Position numbers and translations under genes: made by a program
The notes under the pieces: generated by a model
Told to the model about the DNA's origin: nothing
Database searches by the model: none
What the model saw: only the letters and a program-made list of their open reading frames with translations
NCBI GenBank assembly: GCA_030247675.1
Contig: JAOTRX010000005.1
Span: 186,001 to 250,000, forward strand
Length of the DNA: 64,000 bases
Source: Desulforhopalus sp.
GTDB lineage: Bacteria > Desulfobacterota > Desulfobulbia > Desulfobulbales > Desulfocapsaceae
Direction: 5' to 3'
In this document: piece after piece, positions 36,214 to 45,199 of the stretch
Numbering within the stretch: the first letter of the stretch is position 1
Layout of the letters: each line of letters opens with the position of its first letter

Positions 36214-37542
36214 TCAATCGATGAAAAATTTCAATTTATCGCGACGACTTGAATGACGTAAGCGGTTAAGGGCTTTTTTCTCGATCTGCCGGATACGTTC
36301 CCGAGAGACATTAAAAAGTTTTCCGATCTCCTCAAGGGTATATTCCGCCTTTTCACCAATACCGAAACGTAGACGAATTATTTTCTCTTCTCTCTCACTG
36401 AGTGTTTCTAGAATATCATTGACCCTACCGGACAATTCTCTCGTTTGCACAGCATCATACGGTGACTGGGATTCCTGGTTTTCCAAAAAATCACCAAGGG
36501 TTGAATCATCGTCACCGACCGGCGTTTCAAGAGAAATCGGTTCCCTCGATGCTTCGAGAATGGAGAGGATTTTATCCATCGGCAAATTGGTTGCTTTGGA
36601 TATTTCCAGAGGAGTTGGTTCTCTTCCCAGCTCTTTAAAAAGAGCGTAAAATGCCTTAAAAAACTGACTTCTCAGTTCGAGAAAGTGGACCGGCAAACGA
36701 ATCGTTCTGGTCTTGTCAAGAATCGCTCTTGTAATCGCTTGCCGTATCCACCAACTGGCATACGTGGAGAACTTGTTTCCCTTTGTGTAATCAAAGCGAA
36801 ACACCGCTCTCATCAATCCAAGATTTCCCTCTTGAATTAGATCAGCAAGGGTTAGTCCTTGATGCATATAACGTTTAGCAATCGAAACTACCAAGCGGAG
36901 GTTGGCCCGGATCATGGTATCCTTGGCAACCTCTATCGAGCGGCTATATGCTTCAAGCTTTGCTTGGAGTTCGAACAATTCCCTGATATCCGGATACTTT
37001 TTAGCCGCACTCAAGATCGTATAGCGCATAAAATTAAGCTGCTGCTTTTTCGGCTTGAGCGTTGGATCACGTTTTTCCCAGAGGTCAATCCGTTCACAAA
37101 GGATGTGAACCTCTTTCACTCCTGAATTGTCCTCACGAATAGCACTTATTATTGCTTCAAAACCCTGGCGAATGGTTTTGCTGTATTTCGCCTCTTCGTC
37201 GGGAGTAAGAAGGTCAAAACGCCCCATTTCGCGAAGATAGGTGGTGGTGGTTTCCTCCGCTTCGTGGGTCTCGTCATCAGCCATGACAATATCTTCTTCT
37301 TGGCTAACCTCGGAAGAAGACTCATCCGTTTTTTCCCATACTTCACCCGACAGAGTCCGTTTTTCACCACTTTTTTCAACAGTAACGATCTCTATTGAGT
37401 TCGCTCCCAGAAAGTTAAAAATCGACTCTATTTCATTAGGGTCTTTAATATCATCCGGCAACAACTCATTGAGATCATCGAAGCTGATGCAGCCTTCTTC
37501 CTTTCCAGCTTTGAGGAGGTTTTCTTTTAGTTCAGGCAGCAC
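36214..37542 (-). CDS. sigma-70 family RNA polymerase sigma factor (RpoD/RpoS-like)
   Basis: A 442-residue sigma factor with regions 1.1 to 4: a region 1.1-like N-terminus, [20 protein letters not shown] (region 1.2), [19 protein letters not shown] and [17 protein letters not shown] (2), and the 4.2 [23 protein letters not shown]. Compared with full-length primary sigmas (about 600 residues), it lacks the long spacer after region 1, and its 2.4 region ([13 protein letters not shown]) mixes RpoD and RpoS traits. It may be a group 2 or an unusually short primary factor. GTG start, GGAG nine bases upstream. It lies upstream of the menaquinone operon. Confidence 0.85.
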   Translation of the reverse strand: MLPELKENLLKAGKEEGCISFDDLNELLPDDIKDPNEIESIFNFLGANSIEIVTVEKSGEKRTLSGEVWEKTDESSSEVSQEEDIVMADDETHEAEETTTTYLREMGRFDLLTPDEEAKYSKTIRQGFEAIISAIREDNSGVKEVHILCERIDLWEKRDPTLKPKKQQLNFMRYTILSAAKKYPDIRELFELQAKLEAYSRSIEVAKDTMIRANLRLVVSIAKRYMHQGLTLADLIQEGNLGLMRAVFRFDYTKGNKFSTYASWWIRQAITRAILDKTRTIRLPVHFLELRSQFFKAFYALFKELGREPTPLEISKATNLPMDKILSILEASREPISLETPVGDDDSTLGDFLENQESQSPYDAVQTRELSGRVNDILETLSEREEKIIRLRFGIGEKAEYTLEEIGKLFNVSRERIRQIEKKALNRLRHSSRRDKLKFFID

Positions 37543-37901
37543 TAGGAGCTACTCCATATCTTGAAATTGAAGGACAATCTACTGGACAAATGCAAGTGGC
37601 ATTAACCAATAACATCAAGAGGACCAAACAGATGATATTAAAGATCTTTTGGCAAAAAAAAAGCCGACGAGAAAGACCTCGCAAGCATATATAATACTGA
37701 GAAGCACATATAAATACAGTATCTACCGGTAAAAAGCAATTTATAAAATAAAACCCTACCAGCTGCGAATTTTTCTATTTTTATCATTTTCGAGCTTATA
37801 CTATAGCACTGGTAAAGTGATATTCAAGGTAGGTGGCAGTTTTTCTTTTCTTTACTTTCCGCACCGGAAATAGTGTTAAAATCTCCTGAAATCGAACCTC
37901 T
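37543..37901. other. divergent intergenic region, sigma factor/malQ
   Basis: 359 bases without a credible gene between two divergent genes, so it should hold both promoters. On the minus strand a nine-T run (A run at 37654-37662) follows a small four-base-pair stem (37668-37681). This looks like a weak terminator or attenuator in the sigma factor leader, but the stem is too short to be confident. I see no strong -35/-10 pair. Confidence 0.4.
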
Positions 37902-39437
37902 ATGCAAAAAAAACGATCTAGTGGCATACTCGCCCATATAACATCCCTTCCCTCACCGTTTGGCATTGGTGATATCGGGCCATCAAGCTATGCATTTTTA
38001 GATTATTTGGTCGATTGCGGCCAAAGCTATTGGCAATTTCTGCCAACTGGCCCAGTCAGTGAGATTTTTGACAATTCACCATACATGAGTACTTCTGCAT
38101 TTGCCGGCTCCTCCCTGCTCATCTCCCCAGAGCTGCTTTTCCAAGAAGGACTTATAGCCCGATCGGATCTAGACCATGTTCCCAGTTTTTCTCCATACAC
38201 CACTGACTTTGAAAAAGTTCGTGGGTACAAGGATGCCTTATTGCGTCAGGCTTTTCGGAATTTCAAGCCCTTTAAAACTCCAGGCTACGAGTCATTCATC
38301 AATTCTAATACATGGTTGAATGAATACGCATTATTTATGACTTTGAAAGAAATTTTCAACAACTCTGGATGGTTTCAATGGCCATCGCAGATAGCATCAG
38401 CCGACAGAAAATCACTTAAATTACTTATCGATCAGCACGATGAAAAGATAAATTATTATCGATTTCAGCAATTTGAATTCTTCAGACAATGGCAACTGCT
38501 TCGTCAGTATGCAAAACAAAAGCAAATTTTCCTCATCGGGGACCTGCCAATCTACGTCAGCTATGACAGTGCCGATGTCTGGGCTCACCAGGCAATTTTT
38601 TCTCTCAATCGGCAAACCCTTCGACCAATAAATATTGCCGGCGTCCCTCCTGATTATTTCAGTGAGACTGGCCAACGATGGGGCAACCCACTTTATGATT
38701 GGCACGCCCGCGATATCAAGGTGCAAGAACAGCTACTAAACTGGTGGACTGCCCGTTTTTCAACACTTTTTGAGCTCGTGGACATGACTCGCATCGACCA
38801 TTTCAGAGGTTTTGAGTCCTTTTGGGCTATCCCAGAGGAAGATGCCACAGCCATGGGTGGGAAATGGTTAAAAGGACCGGGTGCTGACTTTTTCCACCAA
38901 ATTACCAAGAGGCTCGGACCACTCAATATACTTGCTGAAGACCTCGGTATTATCACACCTGAGGTAGAGGCGTTACGTTTAGAACTAGGTTATCCTGGGA
39001 TGAAGGTCTTACAATTTGCCTTTGATGGCAACCCGGAAAACAGTTACTTGCCTTATAATTTCCAATCGCCGGAATGTGTTGTTTATACTGGAACACATGA
39101 CAACGACACAACCGTCGGCTGGTATTTGAGCAATGCCATACCCGACAGCCTTCGCGAAACCATAAAAAGAACCGCGAACAGATCCTTACATGATGCGACT
39201 GGGGTTCACCACGATTTTATTTTTCTGGCCCATTCATCCATAGCCATACTCTCCATCCTCCCCCTCCAAGATGTTTTGGGATTCGGCAACGACTGCAAGA
39301 TGAATACACCTGGCGTTCCCAGAGGAAATTGGCGATGGCGATGCGCCAAAGAATTTCTTACTTCCAACACAGCAGAATATCTAAAAAACTCAACAAATCT
39401 TTTTGGCCGGGGAAGACACTTAAGGCCAATTTGCTGA
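37902..39437 (+). CDS. malQ: 4-alpha-glucanotransferase
   Basis: A 511-residue GH77 amylomaltase that transfers alpha-1,4 glucan segments. It starts RSSGILAHITSLPSPFGIGDIG, and has the active-site regions SDTR-like MTRIDHFRGFESFWAIPEEDATAM, LAEDLGIITPEV (catalytic acid/base Glu) and YTGTHDNDTTVGWY (third acidic residue). It complements GlgB in glycogen/maltodextrin turnover. The ribosome site is weak. A tRNA gene with its own promoter lies just downstream. Confidence 0.95.
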   Translation: MQKKRSSGILAHITSLPSPFGIGDIGPSSYAFLDYLVDCGQSYWQFLPTGPVSEIFDNSPYMSTSAFAGSSLLISPELLFQEGLIARSDLDHVPSFSPYTTDFEKVRGYKDALLRQAFRNFKPFKTPGYESFINSNTWLNEYALFMTLKEIFNNSGWFQWPSQIASADRKSLKLLIDQHDEKINYYRFQQFEFFRQWQLLRQYAKQKQIFLIGDLPIYVSYDSADVWAHQAIFSLNRQTLRPINIAGVPPDYFSETGQRWGNPLYDWHARDIKVQEQLLNWWTARFSTLFELVDMTRIDHFRGFESFWAIPEEDATAMGGKWLKGPGADFFHQITKRLGPLNILAEDLGIITPEVEALRLELGYPGMKVLQFAFDGNPENSYLPYNFQSPECVVYTGTHDNDTTVGWYLSNAIPDSLRETIKRTANRSLHDATGVHHDFIFLAHSSIAILSILPLQDVLGFGNDCKMNTPGVPRGNWRWRCAKEFLTSNTAEYLKNSTNLFGRGRHLRPIC

Positions 39438-39485
39438 TTAATGATAGTGTAAAATGGCAAGAGCAATAATTGTATCAAGAAATGG

Positions 39486-39514
39486 TTGACAACAAAACCG
39501 CGGTCAGTTATAAG
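39486..39514 (+). promoter_or_regulatory. sigma-70 promoter of tRNA-Glu
   Basis: A perfect -35 TTGACA (39486-39491), a 17-base spacer and a -10 TATAAG (39509-39514) lie immediately upstream of the tRNA, placing the start near 39521. Confidence 0.85.
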
Positions 39515-39526
39515 ACAGCACAATTT

Positions 39527-39602
39527 GGCCCCATCGTCTAGTGGCCTAGGACACTGGCCTCTCACGCCGGCAACAGGGGTTCGAGTCCCCTTGGGGTCAC
39601 CA
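39527..39602 (+). tRNA. tRNA-Glu (anticodon CUC)
   Basis: A 76-base cloverleaf with encoded CCA. It has the Glu identity pattern (GGCCCCATCGTCTAGTGG acceptor and D arm), an anticodon stem CTGGC/GCCGG with loop CTCTCAC, anticodon CTC reading GAG codons, a T arm with GGTTCGAGTC, and acceptor closure TGGGGTC. The encoded terminal CCA lies at 39600-39602. It is followed by a strong terminator and preceded by a consensus promoter, so it is a single-gene unit. Confidence 0.97.
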
Positions 39603-39611
39603 AGCAAATTC

Positions 39612-39649
39612 AAGCACTTAATGTAAAACGCATTAAGTGCTTTTTTGTT
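39612..39649 (+). terminator. rho-independent terminator after tRNA-Glu
   Basis: AAGCACTTAATG/CATTAAGTGCTT form a perfect 12-base-pair stem with a seven-base loop (39612-39642), followed by a T-rich run. It terminates the tRNA transcript. Confidence 0.93.
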
Positions 39650-39913
39650 TTTTATTTATCAACTATCAAGTGTTTTCAGCATGAGTGTCAGAAGTGTCTT
39701 CGGTATTCCTCTCCATCAATCCGTTCACCACCCCAGCAGTTGTCATTAAAACAACTACGCACATTGGAAAGTTCTTCTAAGAAATCCGGTCACAAATAAC
39801 CTGACACCCGAGTAATTTTATGCATAAGAATAGAACAAAGTTTAGCGCTATCACAGTTGCTCCACACTAAAGAGAGTGTTTTTCAATAGTATAGAACTAA
39901 AGGAGACCAAACA
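39650..39913. other. gene-free region after tRNA-Glu
   Basis: From the tRNA to the next gene is about 310 bases. Beyond the terminator I see no coding frame with good signals and no second tRNA. A short ACACT/AGTGT hairpin followed by five Ts lies just upstream of the small membrane protein gene (about 39869-39890). It could be a weak terminator or a leader structure of that gene. Confidence 0.35.
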
Positions 39914-40081
39914 GTGGAAATCGATACATTAATCTTACTGACACTGCTGGCTGCAGCCTTCTACTGGTGGCTGAAATTGCAAATAATCGAAACAAGAGAT
40001 CTCGCTAAAGAGAAGGAGAAACAGAGACAAGACCGAATGAGGCGCGTTGAAAGACTGCAACGGTTGGTCAACAAACAATAA
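39914..40081 (+). CDS. small single-pass membrane protein, 55 residues
   Basis: A short gene that standard length cut-offs would miss. It starts at a GTG with AAAGGAG about nine bases upstream. It encodes one hydrophobic segment (TLILLTLLAAAFYWWLKL) followed by a strongly basic, coiled-coil-like tail (LAKEKEKQRQDRMRRVERLQ). That design fits a small membrane-anchored helper that contacts an anionic partner or membrane surface. I recognise no family. It is convergent with a lipoprotein gene, and a large hairpin follows. Confidence 0.6.
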   Translation: MEIDTLILLTLLAAAFYWWLKLQIIETRDLAKEKEKQRQDRMRRVERLQRLVNKQ

Positions 40082-40124
40082 CCAGCATCTCAGCAAGATT
40101 GCCAATCCAATTTTTCGAAACGCT

Positions 40125-40170
40125 CGATCTGATCAGCACCAATTGTTGATAGCTGATACTGACCAGATCG
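40125..40170. other. bulged intergenic hairpin between convergent genes
   Basis: CGATCTG-ATCAGC pairs with GCTGAT and CAGATCG: 13 base pairs interrupted by a six-base bulge on the right arm. It lies between the small membrane protein gene and the lipoprotein gene, which converge. No T run follows on either strand, so it may protect the 3' ends or act as a factor-dependent terminator. Confidence 0.4.
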
Positions 40171-40194
40171 ATAGACTGAGCTGTGAGAAAGGGA

Positions 40195-40701
40195 CTATTT
40201 GGTAAGTGGCTCTCCAAAAGGATTGAGACGCCCTGCAGTTGCTACGTCTACCGTCACATACAAATTCGCCTGGGTCTTTCCAAAGCCTGGAGTCATATCT
40301 TCGGTAAGTTCAACCATACAAGTTCTGCTTGGCTTGGTAAAAGCGAGAACGACGCTATCGGAAGATGCCTCGGCAACCAGCTTCCACTTGTGATTCCGCA
40401 TCGCCGTAATCATATAATCACGTAGAGAACCGATCTGTACCCTGCCCCGGTATACATGTTTACCGCCTTGAAATGAATCGGTTCGCATAGCCATGCTCTT
40501 TTCCGGTTGAAGGATCATTTCAATTGGCAATTCTATGTCTCCGTAGCTTTCGACCATCGTTGAAACAGGAGTCAAATCGCCCTCTCTAATAGGCTGAGAA
40601 CTGCTCTGACTGCTACTGGTGGAACAGCTGGACAGCAAATTGAGCATGAGAACAAAAGCACACCCACAGCCAATTTTCTTCGCCAATGAATTCATCCGCA
40701 T
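40195..40701 (-). CDS. lipoprotein of unknown function
   Basis: A 168-residue lipoprotein with signal peptide and lipobox LLSSC, followed by a serine-rich linker (STSSSQSSSQ). The body (about 45-160) reads as a small alpha/beta domain: LPIEMILQPEKSMAMRTDSF, GGKHVYRGRV, LRDYMITAMRNHKWKLVAEA and ILAF-type strand. It resembles a conserved hypothetical family in sulfate reducers, but I cannot name it. The ATG has GGGAGTG six bases upstream. It is convergent with the 55-residue membrane protein gene. Confidence 0.75.
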   Translation of the reverse strand: MRMNSLAKKIGCGCAFVLMLNLLSSCSTSSSQSSSQPIREGDLTPVSTMVESYGDIELPIEMILQPEKSMAMRTDSFQGGKHVYRGRVQIGSLRDYMITAMRNHKWKLVAEASSDSVVLAFTKPSRTCMVELTEDMTPGFGKTQANLYVTVDVATAGRLNPFGEPLTK

Positions 40702-41014
40702 AATCTACACTCCCTTGTGGAAATTAGTATATAATCAACCTGTTACTTTGTGAAAAAAAGATTCGACTTTTAGTCCTCCGTCCAAAGTGCCATTTTAAAC
40801 GAGGAAAGAGGTAACAAATCAAGAAAAAACAACTTATTGCTTTATACCATACTCTTCCAAGAATTCGAACTGTTTTGCACTGAGAGCTCCTTGCAGATCG
40901 AACTGTTTGCAAACTTAGCGCTTTTTGGAAAAATGAATATCCCTAATCCACATGATGCAAAATCAAACCAATAAATTACTTAATCAACGCTAATCCCTAA
41001 GGAACTACTTAACA
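40702..41014. other. divergent intergenic region with a direct repeat
   Basis: 313 bases without a credible gene, between the lipoprotein gene (minus) and the S4 gene (plus). It should hold both promoters. Its clearest feature is a direct repeat described separately. Confidence 0.5.
40865..40911. repeat. 14-base direct repeat
   Basis: TCGAACTGTTTTGCA (40865-40879) and TCGAACTGTTTGCA (40898-40911) recur 33 bases apart, close to three helical turns. The arrangement is typical of paired binding sites on one DNA face. Confidence 0.45.
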
Positions 41015-41242
41015 ATGTCAGAACAATACCAGAACGTTAGAGTTGCTAGCTTGCCGATCCGTCTTGGGCAATTCCTTAAACTCGCCAATATTGCACAAGA
41101 CGGCTATGAGGCGACTATGCGAATACAGAACGGTGAAGTGAAAGTAAATGGCGAAATAGAGACCAAAAGAGGTAAAAAACTTCAGGTGCTAGACACAATC
41201 TCCGTTGCCGGTATTGAATGGCGTATCGTACCTCCTGAATAA
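41015..41242 (+). CDS. S4-domain RNA-binding protein
   Basis: A 75-residue protein consisting of one S4 domain (LGQFLKLANIAQDGYEATMRIQNGEVKVNGEIETKRGKKL), the YbcJ-like stand-alone type. It is predicted to bind structured RNA, possibly rRNA, in the cytoplasm. There is no associated enzyme domain. The ATG has AAGGAAC nearby. It is convergent with pepA. Confidence 0.88.
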   Translation: MSEQYQNVRVASLPIRLGQFLKLANIAQDGYEATMRIQNGEVKVNGEIETKRGKKLQVLDTISVAGIEWRIVPPE

Positions 41243-41295
41243 CCTTTGTAGACAGTTTATGAAGACGTCGCATAAGCCAAACACCTTTTTACGAC

Positions 41296-42825
41296 CTACT
41301 CGCTACCTTCCCATCGCCTGATCAATTCGATCAGGGTTCTCACTCCAAAGCCAGAAGGACCTTTTGGAATATATGATTTCTCCGTAAAATCCCAAGCCGT
41401 GCCGGCAATGTCTATATGAGCCCAGGGTGTTGTGCCGACAAACTGGTGAAGATATTCAGCTGCGGTTATGCATCCCGCCGGTTTCCCGCCGGTATTCTTA
41501 ATGTCGGCAACCTGTGATTTTATCTGTTTTACATACATTTCGCCCAGAGGCAAGCGCCAGAGAGGTTCACAACAAACCTTACTAATTGCAATTAGTTTCT
41601 CAGCTAGTTGTTCGTTATTGCTCAACAAACCAGAATAGTGATGCCCCAACGCAAAAATCACTGAGCCGGTGAGTGTCGCCAAATCAATGACCCAATCAGG
41701 TTGATACTTCTCTATTCCATAGGCCAGTGCATCAGCAAGAATCAGTCGTCCTTCCGCATCAGTACTTTCAATTTCTACCGTTATTCCACCGTAATGAGTA
41801 ATAATATCTCCTGGTTTCAAGGCACCGCCACCTGCCATGTTATCCGTAGCGGGAACAATTGCAACGACCCTGACGTTTGGTTGTTCACGGCCAATGGCTG
41901 CCATTGCCGCTAATACCGCCGCCCCTCCGCACATGTCATACTTCATGTCCATCATCCCTTGGGCAGGTTTAAGGCTCACTCCTCCTGAATCAAAGGTCAA
42001 TCCTTTGCCAACTAAGAGAATGGTCGGTCCCTTTTTAGGAGGAACATATTCGAGGACAATCAGTTTTGGAGGTTCCTCTGAACCTTGATTGACAGCAAGG
42101 ATCCCGCCCATGCCAAGATTAGCCATGTCTGCTTTTTCAAAAACCGTACAGTGTAATTGGAGCGTTTTGCCAAGGTCCATAGCATACTGTGCAAAATGTG
42201 TTGGAGTCCAACCATTTCCGGGCTCATTGGCCATATCTCTTGCTGAATTTACAGCGTTTGCGCTATTGATAGCCTTAGTAGCGCAACCACGAATACCCGA
42301 ACTATTTTTGTTCACCAGCAAATCAATCTTTGAAAGCCCTGGGTAAAGGTCTTCCTTATCTCTTTTGGTTTTGTATTTGAGGAATTGGTAATTTCCAAGG
42401 AGTATCCCCTCGATCAGATATTCTCCTACGGCACTATCCTGAATATCTCCCGAGCTTGGAATATATATGCCAACATGCGATGCACTACAACTCTTGCACT
42501 TACTGGCAATTGATCCTCCGGCTATCCGTAATAATTCATATTGTTCATTTATATCGATAATTCCCTTCCAATATCCCAAACCAACAAACAGAAGCCTACG
42601 GCAGCGGAGTTTTCCCGCTAACACATCAAAGGGTGGATATAACAAAATCTGTTCGTCTTTTTTCCCTGAAAATTCTTTGTAATCCGCCATTGATTGTAAA
42701 AGTGCGTGAAAGAGATTATCACCCCTACAGGCTCCATTTTCATCTAAAGTTACCAAAACTACTAGAAGATCTCCGGAAAAAACCTCAATATTTTTATTTA
42801 AAACGACAACCTTTGTATTTTTCAT
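41296..42825 (-). CDS. pepA: leucyl aminopeptidase
   Basis: A 509-residue M17 cytosol aminopeptidase. The catalytic two-metal site is visible: LLVGKGLTFDSGGVSLKP (Lys and Asp ligands), KYDMCGGAAV, IVPATDNMAGG and the signature STDAEGRLILADALAYG. It removes N-terminal residues from peptides; some family members also bind DNA. The N-terminal half is divergent, as usual. No strong ribosome site precedes the ATG. Confidence 0.94.
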   Translation of the reverse strand: MKNTKVVVLNKNIEVFSGDLLVVLVTLDENGACRGDNLFHALLQSMADYKEFSGKKDEQILLYPPFDVLAGKLRCRRLLFVGLGYWKGIIDINEQYELLRIAGGSIASKCKSCSASHVGIYIPSSGDIQDSAVGEYLIEGILLGNYQFLKYKTKRDKEDLYPGLSKIDLLVNKNSSGIRGCATKAINSANAVNSARDMANEPGNGWTPTHFAQYAMDLGKTLQLHCTVFEKADMANLGMGGILAVNQGSEEPPKLIVLEYVPPKKGPTILLVGKGLTFDSGGVSLKPAQGMMDMKYDMCGGAAVLAAMAAIGREQPNVRVVAIVPATDNMAGGGALKPGDIITHYGGITVEIESTDAEGRLILADALAYGIEKYQPDWVIDLATLTGSVIFALGHHYSGLLSNNEQLAEKLIAISKVCCEPLWRLPLGEMYVKQIKSQVADIKNTGGKPAGCITAAEYLHQFVGTTPWAHIDIAGTAWDFTEKSYIPKGPSGFGVRTLIELIRRWEGSE

Positions 42826-42993
42826 GGAGCACCAAATATGGAATTCAATAAAATCAAGCTGTTCACTCTTTATAATTAGACAATATGCAGTATAATTCCC
42901 ACAGGAATATGATAATGCGATACTTTTTTACTATCAAGCTCCCTCAACTACCCATAAAATATTTCTCCTTTGCAAGCCGAAAATCCTCTATCT

Positions 42994-44076
42994 ATGGAGT
43001 TTTATTTGTTAATCGAGATCATCGCATTATCCGCTATTAGTACACTAATATTAGCAGCTCTTTGCACTCTTTGCGAAGCAGTTATCTGTTCAATTACCTT
43101 CAATCAGATAGAAATTCTCAAAAAGAGTCACCATGCTACTGCCGAATATCTCCATTCCCTCCGCACAAATATTGATGACTCTACAACCGCACTTCTTACC
43201 TTAAAAATCACAGCGATTATCATCGGCACCACTGTTGCCGGTATCGCTTCAGCAAAAGCCTTCGGCAATCAATATCTCTGGTTGTTCACCGTCTTCTTTA
43301 GCCTTTGCATCCTGATTTTTTCATTTTTTATATCGAAAGCTATCGGAGCAAACTATGCATATAAACTTGCTCCATACATCACATATCCACTGCTCATGCT
43401 GGTTGTCCTTCTCAAACCATTTATCAGACTTTGCCAAAGTCTTTTCAGATTGCTCCCTCAAAAAACAGAAGAAAAGATGTCGACACGGGGACAGCGGACC
43501 ATCGCCCCATTCTCACTGGATTCCACTGACCTCGAAGCAAACGAGGCTAAAGTCATCAGCAATATAATCGATCTGAAACATAAAATCGTTAGACAGGTGA
43601 TGACCCCGAGGACGGTCACATTCTCTCTCAACGAACACATGACGGTTGGCAACGCAGTGGCCAAACTTAACGAATTAAGCAGCCATAGCCGAATCCCCAT
43701 ATATAACCGTGAACCGAATAACGTTACCGGCATCATCATGCGCAAGGACATCCTTCAGGCAGCCACTGAAGGAAAAAACAAGCTAACCTTGACAAAATTT
43801 AAACATCCTGCGAATTTCGTCCCGGAAACTGCAAGATTAAACCGAATACTCATCGAATTTTTCGATCATAGGCAACATCTCTTCTTCGTTGTTGATGAAT
43901 ATGGCACCATGACTGGGATTATTTCCATGGAGGATGTGCTTGAAGAAATTATCGGAAGAGAAATTGTTGACGAATCCGACAATACTAAGGACATGCGCGA
44001 GCTAGCCCGCGCTAGAAATATCGAATCCCGCAGAAACCTTAGAAAAACCAGTAAAAACAAGGGACTCAGTTTATAG
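42994..44076 (+). CDS. CNNM/CBS-domain membrane protein (hemolysin family)
   Basis: A 360-residue protein. The N-terminal CNNM (DUF21) domain carries about four transmembrane helices, including ALCTLCEAVICSI at the start. A linker leads to a CBS pair with VMTPRTVTFSL and IPIYNREPNNVTGIIMRKDIL, and SMEDVLEEIIGREIVDE at the end. The terminal CorC_HlyC domain seen in relatives is missing or very short. The family is linked to Mg2+/Co2+ efflux. I used ATG 42994; an in-frame TTG 24 bases upstream is possible. It overlaps the 3' end of the convergent htrA-type gene by 11 bases. Confidence 0.85.
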   Translation: MEFYLLIEIIALSAISTLILAALCTLCEAVICSITFNQIEILKKSHHATAEYLHSLRTNIDDSTTALLTLKITAIIIGTTVAGIASAKAFGNQYLWLFTVFFSLCILIFSFFISKAIGANYAYKLAPYITYPLLMLVVLLKPFIRLCQSLFRLLPQKTEEKMSTRGQRTIAPFSLDSTDLEANEAKVISNIIDLKHKIVRQVMTPRTVTFSLNEHMTVGNAVAKLNELSSHSRIPIYNREPNNVTGIIMRKDILQAATEGKNKLTLTKFKHPANFVPETARLNRILIEFFDHRQHLFFVVDEYGTMTGIISMEDVLEEIIGREIVDESDNTKDMRELARARNIESRRNLRKTSKNKGLSL

Positions 44077-45157
44077 CGGCAAGGCGGATGGGCACTTCGA
44101 AGGTTTCACCGTCTCTCACAATTGTCAACATGATCTCCGCCCCGACGTTGAGACGTTCGAGTGCAGTGTGCAAATCTTCGTATGATTGGACCTTAGTTTT
44201 CCCAACAGCGACAATGATATCACCCAGTACCACGTCCCCCCGGTATTGGGTTGTTGGCCGCAACCCGGCTTTTGCTGCAGGACTGTCTTTTTCTATCCCA
44301 AGGATGAGTGCCCCTTGGATACCCATGTCCTTTACAATCCGCTCATCTACCAGAGTCACCCCTATTCCTGGTTTTATCACCTTGCCGTGTTTGATGAGTT
44401 GCGGGACGATCTGGTTGACAATATCAACCGCCACGGCAAAACCAATTCCTGCATACGCTCCGGATGGGCTGTAGATTGAGGTATTAATCCCTATCAATCT
44501 CCCAGCACTATCCAGTAGAGGTCCACCGGAATTTCCGGGATTGATAGCGGCATCAGTCTGAATCGCTCCCGGGATAACCCGGCCGGTTATTGCTGTAATT
44601 TCCCTATTCAGAGCAGAAATAATTCCCGAGGTTATTGTTTGGTCAAGACCAAAGGGATTGCCAATAGCAAAGACTTTCTGTCCAACCTGAAGATCTTTTG
44701 AACTTCCTATGGTTATCGGTCGCAGTTGGTAGCCCGGAGCATCAATCTGCAGTACCGCTATATCCTTATCGGGCGCAGCTCCGACCAAGATGGCCTTGTG
44801 AGTAGTGTTATCGGCCATCGTCACCTGTACCCGACTGGCATCACTAATTACGTGAAAATTAGTGACTATACGACCCATGTTATCCCAAATGAAGCCGGTC
44901 CCAGTACCTTGCGGTATCTCAACGGCGTTCATTGAGAAAAATCCCCGTCTCAGGGCGATACTGGTTACATGCACCACCGACTGAGAATTATTGCGGAAAA
45001 TGTCGATAGTATTTTGCTCATCAGTCGCCAAATCACCCCTGGCTGCTACGACTCGGGGTTCAGCTTTCGAGGAATAATATAACCGCTGAACAGGATCGAT
45101 CAGCACCCATAAACCCAGAAAAAGAACTACAAAAACAGCGATATAGGATTTATTCAA
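44066..45157 (-). CDS. HtrA/DegS-type serine protease with one PDZ domain
   Basis: A 363-residue periplasmic protease anchored by one N-terminal hydrophobic segment (YIAVFVVLFLGLWVL). The trypsin-like triad is His102 (IVTNFHVI), Asp132 (DKDIAVLQ) and Ser210 (GNSGGPLL). A single C-terminal PDZ domain follows (about 265-355). One PDZ and a membrane anchor fit DegS/HhoA-like sensors of misfolded envelope proteins. The RseA-like partner is not in the window. Confidence 0.92.
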   Translation of the reverse strand: MNKSYIAVFVVLFLGLWVLIDPVQRLYYSSKAEPRVVAARGDLATDEQNTIDIFRNNSQSVVHVTSIALRRGFFSMNAVEIPQGTGTGFIWDNMGRIVTNFHVISDASRVQVTMADNTTHKAILVGAAPDKDIAVLQIDAPGYQLRPITIGSSKDLQVGQKVFAIGNPFGLDQTITSGIISALNREITAITGRVIPGAIQTDAAINPGNSGGPLLDSAGRLIGINTSIYSPSGAYAGIGFAVAVDIVNQIVPQLIKHGKVIKPGIGVTLVDERIVKDMGIQGALILGIEKDSPAAKAGLRPTTQYRGDVVLGDIIVAVGKTKVQSYEDLHTALERLNVGAEIMLTIVRDGETFEVPIRLAAIN

Positions 45158-45199
45158 TGGGCGAAACTCCCTCTAATGACCATCTTCATTAACATTTCT

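Noticed and set aside
39527..39602. tRNA-Glu as an integration site for a mobile element
   Set aside because: I saw no partial copy of the tRNA 3' end nearby and no integrase gene, so there is no sign of an inserted element.
39206..39613. 135-residue minus-strand frame across the malQ end and tRNA-Glu
   Set aside because: It is antisense to malQ and reads through the tRNA. The GxRGQCPRPLDDGA-like text is the typical false translation of a tRNA gene. It has no ribosome site.
40724..40912. 62-residue minus-strand frame upstream of the lipoprotein gene
   Set aside because: It lies in the promoter region and overlaps the direct repeat. It has no motif or clear ribosome site.
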